DNA from: JALORV01 sp035255845
GTDB taxonomy: Bacteria; Pseudomonadota; Gammaproteobacteria; Burkholderiales; Burkholderiaceae_F
Assembly (NCBI GenBank): GCA_035255845.1
Contig: DATEZE010000327.1
Coordinates: 1-13,000, forward strand
Length of the DNA stretch: 13,000 nucleotides
Direction of reading: 5' to 3'
Part shown: positions 7,115 to 13,000 of the stretch, piece after piece
How positions within the stretch are numbered: the first letter of the stretch is position 1
Layout: every line of letters begins with the position of its first letter
Program-made: the position numbers and the translations under genes
Notes under the pieces: model-generated
Told to the model about the DNA's origin: nothing
Seen by the model: the letters and a program-made list of their open reading frames with translations, nothing else
Database searches by the model: none

Positions 7115-7339
7115 TCAGGACTTCTCTTTAGCCTGCACGTCGATGGTCTGGCCGGTGGTCACCTGCTTGGAGTCCTCGACCTTGCGCGACGCCTCTTCGG
7201 TGCCGTCCTTCATGCCTTCCTTGAAACCCTTGATCGCGCCGCCGAGATCCTTGCCGACGTTCTTCAGCTTGCTGGTGCCGAACACCAGGACGATGACGAG
7301 CAGGACAATCAACCAGTGCCAGATCGAAAACGAACCCAT
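7115..7339 (-). CDS. tatA: Sec-independent protein translocase subunit TatA
   Basis: TatA polymerises to form the passage for folded proteins in Tat export. The 74-residue product has the standard layout: a short N-terminal transmembrane helix (about 4-20), the FG hinge (F20, G21), then the amphipathic helix with SKLKNVGKDLGGAIKGFKEG and a polar, charged tail. The MGSFSIWHWLIV start is typical of TatA, not TatB. Its ribosome-binding site (TAGGAG, 6-7 nt before the ATG) overlaps the TAG stop of the upstream HIT gene. The two genes are 9 nt apart and are very likely translated from one message. Confidence 0.96.
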   Translation of the reverse strand: MGSFSIWHWLIVLLVIVLVFGTSKLKNVGKDLGGAIKGFKEGMKDGTEEASRKVEDSKQVTTGQTIDVQAKEKS

Positions 7340-7348
7340 CGCGAACTC

Positions 7349-7690
7349 CTACAGTCGCTTCCACGGGCGCGGGCCGCCCAGGATGTGGATATGCAAGTGA
7401 TAAACCTCTTGCCCGCCGTCGGGGCCGTTGTTGATCACGACGCGAAAGCCGTTGTCGCAGCCTTGTTCCTTCGCGAGCCGCGGCGCAAGGGATACCAGTT
7501 TACCCAACAGCGCTTCGTGTTCCGGGCCCGCGGTGATCAGCGAATCGATGTGCAGCTTCGGTATCACCAGAAGATGCACCGGCGCCGCCGGGTTGATATC
7601 GTGAAAAGCGAGGAACTGGTCGTCCTCGTAGGCCTTGCGGCTCGGCAATTCGCCGCGTGCGATGCGGCAGAACAGGCACTTCTCGCTCAT
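7349..7690 (-). CDS. HIT-family (HINT-like) nucleotide hydrolase
   Basis: A small histidine-triad protein, 113 residues, of the HINT/PKCI-1 branch. These enzymes hydrolyse purine nucleoside phosphoramidates and related adenylates in the cytoplasm. The active-site motif is visible as H98-L-H100-I-H102 in VYHLHIHILGG, and the C-terminal GGRPW-type ending (here GGPRPWKRL) is typical. The N-terminal CLFCRIARGE box contains C5 and C8. A purine-rich Shine-Dalgarno (AAAGGAAGG, 7703-7695) lies just upstream of the ATG. A 92-nt gap separates it from hisE; I see no gene or strong hairpin there. The gene is commonly found between the his and tat genes in betaproteobacteria. The natural substrate and any role in histidine metabolism are unknown. 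Confidence 0.93.
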   Translation of the reverse strand: MSEKCLFCRIARGELPSRKAYEDDQFLAFHDINPAAPVHLLVIPKLHIDSLITAGPEHEALLGKLVSLAPRLAKEQGCDNGFRVVINNGPDGGQEVYHLHIHILGGPRPWKRL

Positions 7691-7782
7691 CCGACCTTCC
7701 TTTGACGCCTTAGCGCTCCCGGCGTTCCCGCGTGCCTCGTCCGGTCATTGACTTCCGCCCGCGCGATGGCAGTCACTGGCCG

Positions 7783-8124
7783 TCACTCGTTGCGCTCGCG
7801 CTTGTGCGCCTTGCGGGCGGCCATTTCCTCGATTCCTGACGTGCCGGCGCGGTGCGACAGTTCCTGCAGTACCTGCTCGGGGGCCAGCCGGTAGTACGCC
7901 AGCATGATCAGGCAATGAAACCAGAGGTCCGCGGTCTCGGCGATGATCCGTTCGGGCGAACCGTCCTTGGCGGCCATTACAGTTTCGGTTGCCTCTTCGC
8001 CAATTTTTTTCAGGATCGCGTCCTCGCCGCGGTCAAGCAGGCGTGCAACGTACGACGCGTCGGGGTCACTGCCGCGTCGCGATTCGATCACGGCGGCGAG
8101 TTCCTTGAGGATGGCGTCGTTCAT
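7783..8124 (-). CDS. hisE: Phosphoribosyl-ATP pyrophosphohydrolase
   Basis: HisE removes pyrophosphate from phosphoribosyl-ATP, giving phosphoribosyl-AMP, the second step of histidine synthesis. The 113-residue product is all-helical, with the MazG-like metal-binding signature: KKIGEEATETVMAAK (39-53) and IIAETADLWFHCLI (60-73). It stands alone instead of being fused to HisI as in enteric bacteria. Its ATG overlaps the hisI stop as ATGA, which predicts translational coupling. The C-terminus is basic and polar. It is the last his gene of the operon seen here. Confidence 0.95.
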   Translation of the reverse strand: MNDAILKELAAVIESRRGSDPDASYVARLLDRGEDAILKKIGEEATETVMAAKDGSPERIIAETADLWFHCLIMLAYYRLAPEQVLQELSHRAGTSGIEEMAARKAHKRERNE

Positions 8125-8531
8125 TTGCGGTATATCAGCTCGGGATCCTGCAGCACCGGATCGACCGTCTGCCAGTTGCCGTCGCCGAGCCGCCTGAAGA
8201 AACAGCTCTCGCGCCCGGTGTGGCATGCGATGCCACCAGCCTGCTCGACAGCGTACAGCACCGCGTCGCCGTCGCAGTCGAGTCGGATCTCGGCCACGCG
8301 CTGCGTGTGACCCGACTCCTCGCCCTTGCGCCACAGCCGGCCGCGCGAACGCGACCAATAGACCGCCTGCCCGGTGGCCGCGGTTTCCGCCAGCGCATCG
8401 CGGTTGGCCCAGGCAAACATCAGAACACGGCCCGAGGCGCCGTCCTGCGCGATGACCGGCACGAGCCCGTCGACGTCGAAGGCGACCTCGTCGAGCCATG
8501 CGCTGTGTGGCGTGCGTTGAATTGGCGTCAT
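8121..8531 (-). CDS. hisI: Phosphoribosyl-AMP cyclohydrolase
   Basis: HisI opens the adenine ring of phosphoribosyl-AMP (third step). The 136-residue product has the metal-binding residues of the family: a DCDGDA box with D85, C86, D87 and D89, plus C103 and C110 in GIACHTGRESCFFR. The aspartates bind magnesium and the cysteines zinc in characterised relatives. The active-site surroundings also include VYWSRSRGRLWRKGEESGH. The start codon shares one base with the hisF stop (TGATG) and the stop overlaps hisE by four bases, so the gene is tightly coupled on both sides. Confidence 0.96.
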   Translation of the reverse strand: MTPIQRTPHSAWLDEVAFDVDGLVPVIAQDGASGRVLMFAWANRDALAETAATGQAVYWSRSRGRLWRKGEESGHTQRVAEIRLDCDGDAVLYAVEQAGGIACHTGRESCFFRRLGDGNWQTVDPVLQDPELIYRK

Positions 8532-9301
8532 CAGAGCCGCATCGGCACGCCGCGGGCGGCCAGATAATCCTTGGCCTCCCGCACTGTGTATTCGCCGTAA
8601 TGGAAGATCGAGGCCGCGAGCACCGCGTCGGCTCCCGCGAGAGTCACGCCGTCGGCCAGATGCTGCAGAGTTCCGACGCCGCCCGAGGCGATCACCGGAA
8701 CGGGAACCGCGTCGACGACCGCACGGGTCAGTTCGAGATCGAAGCCCTGACGTGTTCCGTCACGGTCCATGCTGGTCAGCAGGATCTCGCCCGCGCCGAG
8801 CGCAGTGACGCGGCGGGCCCAGTCGATCGCGTCAAGGCCGGTCGGCGTGCGGCCGCCATGCGTATAAACCTCCCAACCGGCCGCAGGATCATTCTTTTGC
8901 CTGCGCCGGGCGTCGATCGCCACGACGATGCACTGGGCGCCATAGCGGCCGCTTGCCGCCTCGACGAGACCGGGCTCCTGCACAGCGGCCGTGTTGATCG
9001 AGATCTTGTCGGCGCCCGCGTTGAGCAGTCTGCGGACGTCTTCGACACGCCGCACGCCGCCGCCGACCGTCAGCGGGATGAAGACCTGCTCGGCGACGGA
9101 TTCGATCACATGCAGGATGATGTCGCGCTGGTCCGATGATGCAGTGATGTCGAGGAACGTCAGTTCGTCGGCACCCTCGCCATCGTAGCGACGGGCGACC
9201 TCGACCGGGTCGCCGGCGTCACGCAACTCGACGAAGTTGACGCCCTTAACGACGCGGCCGCCCGTGACGTCAAGACAGGGAATGATGCGCTTGGCAAGCA
9301 T
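8531..9301 (-). CDS. hisF: Imidazole glycerol phosphate synthase, cyclase subunit
   Basis: HisF uses ammonia supplied by HisH to convert PRFAR into imidazole glycerol phosphate and AICAR. The 256-residue beta/alpha barrel begins MLAKRIIPCLDV and carries the two catalytic aspartates, D11 and D130 (VVAIDARR). Phosphate-binding loops are VGGGVR (79-84) and ASGGVG (205-210). The frame is open well upstream to 9424, but the ATG at 9301 matches the family N-terminus exactly, and the upstream part lies inside hisA. It follows hisA after a 49-nt gap that contains a GC-rich hairpin. With hisH it forms the HisFH heterodimer. Confidence 0.97.
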   Translation of the reverse strand: MLAKRIIPCLDVTGGRVVKGVNFVELRDAGDPVEVARRYDGEGADELTFLDITASSDQRDIILHVIESVAEQVFIPLTVGGGVRRVEDVRRLLNAGADKISINTAAVQEPGLVEAASGRYGAQCIVVAIDARRRQKNDPAAGWEVYTHGGRTPTGLDAIDWARRVTALGAGEILLTSMDRDGTRQGFDLELTRAVVDAVPVPVIASGGVGTLQHLADGVTLAGADAVLAASIFHYGEYTVREAKDYLAARGVPMRL

Positions 9302-9326
9302 GCTGGAGTCTCGCCCCGCAGCATAG

Positions 9327-9348
9327 CGGCCGGCGCGCGCCCCGGCCG
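9327..9348 (-). other. GC-rich hairpin in the hisA-hisF gap
   Basis: CGGCCGG and CCGGCCG form a 7-bp all-GC stem with an 8-nt GC-rich loop, beginning 2 nt after the hisA stop codon and ending about 25 nt before the hisF start. There is no T-run, so it is not a terminator of the usual kind. It could be an RNA processing or stability element that sets hisF output relative to hisA, or simply a by-product of high GC content. Confidence 0.35.
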
Positions 9349-9350
9349 GA

Positions 9351-10094
9351 TCAGGCCGCGAGCGCGTCGGCGCGCTCCTGTGCGCGCTTGAAATCGATCG
9401 CGCCCTCGTAGAGCGAGCGGCCAAGAATCGCCCCGGTCACGCCGTCCGCTTCGGCCGCGCACAGGGCTTCGATGTCGTCCATCGTCGCGATACCGCCGCT
9501 GGCGATGACTGGGATCTTCACGTGGCGCGCCAGCTCGACCGTCGCCTCGAGGTTGACACCACTCATCATGCCGTCGCGGCCGATATCGGTATAAAGGATC
9601 GCCTCGACGCCGTAGTCCTCGAATTTCTTCGCGAGATCGGTCACGTCGTGCCCGGTGAGCTTGCTCCAGCCGTCGGTGGCGACCTTGCCGCCCTTGGCAT
9701 CTAGCGCGACGATGACATGGCCCGCGAACGCACTGCAGGCGTCGTGCAGGAACCCGGGGTTCTTCACGGCCGCGGTGCCGATCACGACGTAGCTAACGCC
9801 GTCGTCGATATAACGTTCGATCGTGTCGAGGTCGCGGATTCCACCGCCGAGCTGGATCGGCAGTTCGTCGCCGACCGCCTTTACCATCTTCCGGATCACC
9901 GCCTCGTTGACCGGACGCCCGGACCGCGCGGCGTTCAAATCGACGATGTGCAGGCGGCGCGCGCCCTGCTCGCGCCAGTACCGGGCCATGACCACCGGTT
10001 CCTCCGAGAACACGGTCACGTCCTTGGTCATGTCGCCCTGACGCAGGCGCACGCAGTGACCGTCCTTGAGATCGATGGCGGGGATGAGCAGCAT
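9351..10094 (-). CDS. hisA: ProFAR isomerase (1-(5-phosphoribosyl)-5-[(5-phosphoribosylamino)methylideneamino]imidazole-4-carboxamide isomerase)
   Basis: HisA performs the Amadori-type isomerisation of ProFAR to PRFAR, the fourth step, directly before HisFH. The 247-residue barrel starts MLLIPAIDLKDG, with catalytic D8. It carries the second catalytic aspartate in VALDAK (D132) and the TDIGRDG box (169-175). Phosphate loops are QLGGGIRD (81-88) and ASGGIA (198-203). A GTG codon at 10097 immediately before the ATG could also be used, giving one extra residue; I prefer the ATG because it matches relatives. The 75-nt gap from hisH contains a small palindrome near the start and no strong ribosome-binding site. 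Confidence 0.97.
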   Translation of the reverse strand: MLLIPAIDLKDGHCVRLRQGDMTKDVTVFSEEPVVMARYWREQGARRLHIVDLNAARSGRPVNEAVIRKMVKAVGDELPIQLGGGIRDLDTIERYIDDGVSYVVIGTAAVKNPGFLHDACSAFAGHVIVALDAKGGKVATDGWSKLTGHDVTDLAKKFEDYGVEAILYTDIGRDGMMSGVNLEATVELARHVKIPVIASGGIATMDDIEALCAAEADGVTGAILGRSLYEGAIDFKRAQERADALAA

Positions 10095-10102
10095 CACAGA
10101 AG

Positions 10103-10115
10103 GCCCGAATCGGGC
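10103..10115 (-). other. Small palindrome just upstream of hisA
   Basis: A near-perfect palindrome with 6-nt arms around one central base (GCCCGA/TCGGGC) sits 8 nt before the hisA ATG, where a ribosome-binding site is expected. As RNA it could hold a 4-5 bp stem that limits ribosome access. It is short and may be chance. Confidence 0.25.
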
Positions 10116-10169
10116 AGAGTTGCAGCGCGGGGGAGGAAGACTTTCGCTTGAGCGCGGTGAGCAGCCGGC

Positions 10170-10802
10170 TTAAGGAGCCCAGCGGCAAAAATTCTCGTAG
10201 ATGCGCAATCCGGCGGCGGCGCTCTTTTCGGGGTGAAACTGTGTCGCAAAAATATTATCCCGCGCCACTGCGCAGGTAAAGGGATCGCCGTAATCGGAAA
10301 TCCCGGCATTTAGTCGTTCATCGGTGGGCACCACATGGTAACTGTGGACGAAGTAGAACCAGCTGTCGTCGTCGATGCCGTCCCACAGCGGATGGGTCTG
10401 CGTCTGCCGCACCCGGTTCCACCCCATGTGTGGAACCTTCAGACGCGAGCCGTCGGGCGCCCGCATCACCTCGTCGCGAAAGCGCATTACCGTGCCCGGG
10501 AAAAGGCCAAGACCCGCGGTATCGCCTTCCTCGCTGCGTTCGAACAGCATCTGCTCGCCGATGCAGACCGCGAGCAGCGGCTTGCGGGCTGCCGCGCGGC
10601 GCACAGCCGCTTCCAATCCCGACTCGCGCAGGTAGCGCATGCAGTCGGGCATCGCGCCCTGGCCTGGAAACACGACGCGGTCAGCCGCATCGACGACGGC
10701 GGAGTCTGCGGTAATGCGCACTGTTTCAGCCGGCGCAACGTGCTCCAGCGCTTTGGCCACCGAGCGCAGGTTACCCATTCCGTAATCGACTATGGCTATC
10801 AC
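10170..10802 (-). CDS. hisH: Imidazole glycerol phosphate synthase, glutamine amidotransferase subunit
   Basis: HisH hydrolyses glutamine and channels ammonia to HisF. With the GTG at 10802 it has 210 residues and begins IAIVDYGMGNLRSV after the start residue. The class I amidotransferase triad is visible: nucleophile C80 in AVCIGEQM, with H190 and E192 in FHPEKS. The oxyanion loop is PGQGA (46-50). The start is not fully settled. The frame stays open upstream to a TTG at 10850, with a GTG at 10838, but those 12-16 extra residues do not resemble the family. The GTG at 10802 lies in the 3' arm of a perfect 12-bp inverted repeat and has no ribosome-binding site. The gene follows hisB after 122 nt, the loosest junction of the his block; in several Burkholderiales, as I recall, marC sits here. 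Confidence 0.95.
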   Translation of the reverse strand: MIAIVDYGMGNLRSVAKALEHVAPAETVRITADSAVVDAADRVVFPGQGAMPDCMRYLRESGLEAAVRRAAARKPLLAVCIGEQMLFERSEEGDTAGLGLFPGTVMRFRDEVMRAPDGSRLKVPHMGWNRVRQTQTHPLWDGIDDDSWFYFVHSYHVVPTDERLNAGISDYGDPFTCAVARDNIFATQFHPEKSAAAGLRIYENFCRWAP

Positions 10803-10847
10803 TGCGTGTGAACGCGTCGCTGCGCGGCGCTCGTGCACACGCAGTGA
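10799..10847 (-). promoter_or_regulatory. Perfect 12-bp inverted repeat covering the hisH start codon
   Basis: TCACTGCGTGTG (10799-10810) is repeated in exact reverse complement at 10836-10847, with 25 nt between the arms. In the his message the 3' arm contains the probable GTG start of hisH (10802-10800). The folded form would hide the start, and opening it would allow initiation. The structure is read directly from the sequence; the regulatory role is inferred. It might instead be a protein-binding dyad, or be part of the coding sequence if hisH starts at the TTG at 10850. Confidence 0.5.
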
Positions 10848-10924
10848 CAAGAGTTAGCAGGCGCGCTCCGGAGCGACCGCGCGCGCGCCATGTCACAACG
10901 GCAGGCTGGGCGCATCGCGGTCGG

Positions 10925-11530
10925 CTACAGCGTCCCCTTCGTCGAGGGAATCGCGCCGGCGGCGCGTGGATCGGGCTCGACCGCCATGCGCAGCGCGCGG
11001 GCGAAGGCCTTGAAGACCGTCTCGCACTGGTGATGCGCGTTGTCGCCGCGCAGATTGTCGACATGCAGCGTGACCAGCGCATGGTTGGCAAAGCCCTGGA
11101 AGAACTCGTGCGCCAGATCGACGTCGAATTCGCCGATCATCGCTCGCTTGAACGGCACGTTCCATTCGAGGCTCGGCCGCCCCGACAGATCGATGACGAC
11201 CCGCGACAGCGCCTCGTCGAGTGGCACGTAGGCATGGCCGTAACGGCGCACGCCGGCCTTGTCGCCGACTGCCTGCGCTAAGGCCTGCCCGAACGTGATG
11301 CCGATGTCCTCGATCGTGTGATGGCCGTCGATATGCAGATCGCCGTGCGCGTCAACGACGAGGTCGAGCATGCCGTGGCGGGCAACCTGATCGAGCATGT
11401 GGTCGAAGAAGCCGATCCCCGAGGCGACCTGGCAGCGGCCCGTGCCATCGAGATCGACCTCGACCCGGATCCGCGTCTCCTTGGTGTTGCGCTCCACCGT
11501 GGCGCGCCGTGCATCGGGTCGTGCTGTCAT
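10925..11530 (-). CDS. hisB: Imidazoleglycerol-phosphate dehydratase
   Basis: HisB dehydrates imidazole glycerol phosphate to imidazole acetol phosphate (sixth step), using a di-manganese centre. The 201-residue product has the family boxes GIGFFDHMLDQ (H44), DGHHTIEDIG (H70, H71, E74) and DNAHHQCE (H166, H167, E170), and ends with the characteristic PSTKGTL. It is the monofunctional form, without the N-terminal histidinol-phosphatase domain of enteric HisB. The phosphatase must therefore be encoded elsewhere. Its ATG overlaps the hisC stop by four bases (ATGA). Confidence 0.97.
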   Translation of the reverse strand: MTARPDARRATVERNTKETRIRVEVDLDGTGRCQVASGIGFFDHMLDQVARHGMLDLVVDAHGDLHIDGHHTIEDIGITFGQALAQAVGDKAGVRRYGHAYVPLDEALSRVVIDLSGRPSLEWNVPFKRAMIGEFDVDLAHEFFQGFANHALVTLHVDNLRGDNAHHQCETVFKAFARALRMAVEPDPRAAGAIPSTKGTL

Positions 11531-12621
11531 CGCGGGATTTCCATGATCGTGCGCAGCGCCTGCATCAGCGCGTCATTTTCCCCCGATGTTCCGATCGTGG
11601 TGCGCAGGCAACCCGCCAGCAGCGGATGGGTCTTCGAGACGTTCTTAATCAGGATGCCCCGCTCCTTCAGCGCCGCGAAAACCCGGTCCGGGTCGGCTAC
11701 TCGAAACAGCAGGAAGTTGGCTGCCGACGGGAAAACGGTGAGTCCGCGGATCGCGCTCAGAGCAGTCGCGACGCGCGACCGCTCTGCGCGCAGCATAACG
11801 GCCTGGGAGTCGAGCGTCGCCAGGTGCTCGAGCATCAGGTCCGCCGCCGCCAGGCTCAGCACGTTGACGTTGTAGGGCGGACGCAGCTTTTCGATTTCCG
11901 CAATCCACTCGGGATCGCCGGACAGATAACCGAGTCGGATTCCGGCGAGGCCGAGCTTCGATAGCGTGCGCAGTACGAGCAGGTTCGGCCAGCTGCGCAG
12001 ATGCGGCATCCAGGTGTCCTGCGCGAACGGCAGATACGCCTCGTCTATGACGACGAGCCCGGGGGCCGCGCGCAGCACCGCGTCAATCGCAGTGCGGTCG
12101 AACAGGTTGCCGGTGGGATTGTTCGGATACGAGAGAAAGATCACCGCCGGCTGGTCTTCGGCGATCGCGCCCAGCATCACATTCGGGTCCAACGTGAAAT
12201 CCGGCCGCAGAGGCACTCCGACGAAATTGCAGCCGTCGAAACGCGACGACAGTTCGTACATCGCGAAGCTCGGCCATGGCGACAGCATCGTTGCACCGGG
12301 GCGTGCACACGCCTGGATCACGAGGTGAATCAGCTCGTCTGATCCGTTGCCCAGCATCAGGCGGGCGCCGAGCGGCAGGCCCATCGCCTTGCCAAGTCGC
12401 TCCTTGAAGCCGCGCGGATCCGACATCGGATAACGGTTCAGCGGCTGCTTGCCAAGGCGTTCGCCGAGTTCGCGCTGCACTGCCTCCGGCAGGCCGAACG
12501 GATTCTCCATCGCATCGAGCTTGATGAATCCGACCGCGCTCGGCACCGCATAGGCCTCGGTCGCGCGCACGTCGTCTCGCAACACCTCAAGGTTCGGGCG
12601 GTGGCCGATGCGCGAGCTCAT
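11527..12621 (-). CDS. hisC: Histidinol-phosphate aminotransferase
   Basis: HisC transfers an amino group from glutamate to imidazole acetol phosphate, giving histidinol phosphate. The 364-residue product is a fold-type I PLP enzyme. The PLP lysine is K222 in TLSKLGLAGIRLG, N168 lies in SYPNNPTG, and D193 and Y196 lie in VIDEAY. The conserved N-terminal LDAMENPFG and the GNGSDELI loop (91-98) are present. The frame is open upstream to 12963, but the ATG at 12621 overlaps the hisD stop as ATGA and gives the usual N-terminus, so the longer form is rejected. It lies between hisD and hisB. Confidence 0.96.
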   Translation of the reverse strand: MSSRIGHRPNLEVLRDDVRATEAYAVPSAVGFIKLDAMENPFGLPEAVQRELGERLGKQPLNRYPMSDPRGFKERLGKAMGLPLGARLMLGNGSDELIHLVIQACARPGATMLSPWPSFAMYELSSRFDGCNFVGVPLRPDFTLDPNVMLGAIAEDQPAVIFLSYPNNPTGNLFDRTAIDAVLRAAPGLVVIDEAYLPFAQDTWMPHLRSWPNLLVLRTLSKLGLAGIRLGYLSGDPEWIAEIEKLRPPYNVNVLSLAAADLMLEHLATLDSQAVMLRAERSRVATALSAIRGLTVFPSAANFLLFRVADPDRVFAALKERGILIKNVSKTHPLLAGCLRTTIGTSGENDALMQALRTIMEIPR

Positions 12622-13000
12622 CGCTTTGCCGCTCCGTCGAGGCGCAGTTCCGCCGACATGGCGTGCGCTGTCAGTTGTTCGCCGCGCGCCAGCACCGAGG
12701 CCACGGGGCCGAGCCTCATCGCGCCGCTGGCGGAGACACGGATCACATTCGAGCGCTTGACGAAGTCGTAGACGCCGAGCGGAGATGAAAAGCGCGCCGT
12801 GCGCACGGTGGGCAGAACATGATTGGGCCCGGCGCAGTAGTCGCCGAGTGCCTCGGACGAGTAGTGCCCGACGAAAATCGCGCCCGCATGACGCACCTTT
12901 GGCAGCAGCGCATCGGGATTTGCCGTGGCAATTTCCACGTGCTCGGGAGCGACCCGGTTGCACAGCGCGATCGCCTCGTCGAGGTCTCGCGTCAGGATCA
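12618..13000 (-). CDS. hisD: Histidinol dehydrogenase, C-terminal part (runs off the right edge)
   Basis: HisD oxidises L-histidinol to L-histidine in two NAD-dependent steps, the last reactions of the pathway. Only the last 126 residues are inside the window; the frame is open to the edge, so the gene is cut by the window and not broken. Visible landmarks are the catalytic pair E-H in VAPEHVE (12947-12939), the GDYCAGPNHVLPT block with the zinc-ligand aspartate and a histidine, SSPLGVYDF, and the C-terminal GEQLTAHA with the last zinc-ligand histidine. The stop overlaps the hisC start by four bases. The frame continues upstream of an internal GTG at 12938, which is not the start. Confidence 0.96.
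   Translation of the reverse strand, partial: ILTRDLDEAIALCNRVAPEHVEIATANPDALLPKVRHAGAIFVGHYSSEALGDYCAGPNHVLPTVRTARFSSPLGVYDFVKRSNVIRVSASGAMRLGPVASVLARGEQLTAHAMSAELRLDGAAKR

Noticed and set aside
8301..8310. Ten-base match (CTGCGTGTGA) inside hisI to the hisH inverted-repeat arm
   Set aside because: It lies in well-conserved hisI coding sequence and has no partner arm, so it is most likely coincidence.
1..13000. Search for mobile elements, CRISPR arrays, phage genes, toxin-antitoxin pairs or a hidden defence system
   Set aside because: Every sizeable gene belongs to a known core family or is a simple Sel1-repeat protein. No transposase, integrase, terminal repeats or spaced direct repeats were seen.

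Overview
The window is a GC-rich stretch of core housekeeping chromosome. Its gene order points to a betaproteobacterium, most likely of the order Burkholderiales: split hisI and hisE, a monofunctional hisB, a histidine operon running into a HIT-family gene and tatABC, and a petABC cytochrome bc1 operon close by. The family assignments rest on motifs read directly in the translations. The taxonomic placement is an inference from synteny and protein style. I see no rRNA, tRNA, insertion sequence, phage gene, CRISPR array or toxin-antitoxin pair.

Layout from left to right. Positions 1-85 hold the 3' flank of the pet operon, with a long nested hairpin. Positions 86-2976 carry petC, petB and petA on the minus strand, encoding the three catalytic subunits of the ubiquinol:cytochrome c oxidoreductase. 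Positions 2977-3362 are a divergent intergenic region. Two plus-strand genes follow: mscL (mechanosensitive channel) and a membrane-anchored HtrA/DegS-like protease with one PDZ domain. From 5063 to the right edge everything is on the minus strand and closely packed. In transcription order (right to left) this is hisD (partial), hisC, hisB, hisH, hisA, hisF, hisI, hisE, a HIT-family hydrolase, tatA, tatB, tatC and a secreted Sel1-repeat protein that converges on the protease gene.

How the genes work together. The his block supplies eight steps or subunits of histidine biosynthesis (hisG would lie outside the window). It is packed with 1-4 nt overlaps at hisD/hisC, hisC/hisB, hisF/hisI and hisI/hisE. 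The tat block encodes the folded-protein translocase. The nearby petA product, the Rieske protein, carries a twin-arginine type N-terminal membrane anchor, so the translocase and one of its clients are genomic neighbours.

The window looks ordinary in gene content, and I found no convincing undescribed multi-gene system. The signals most worth checking are non-coding: a perfect 12-bp inverted repeat whose 3' arm contains the probable GTG start codon of hisH, a long nested hairpin after petC, and a GC-rich hairpin between hisA and hisF. The Sel1-repeat gene coupled to the end of the tat genes is the only protein here of unknown role.
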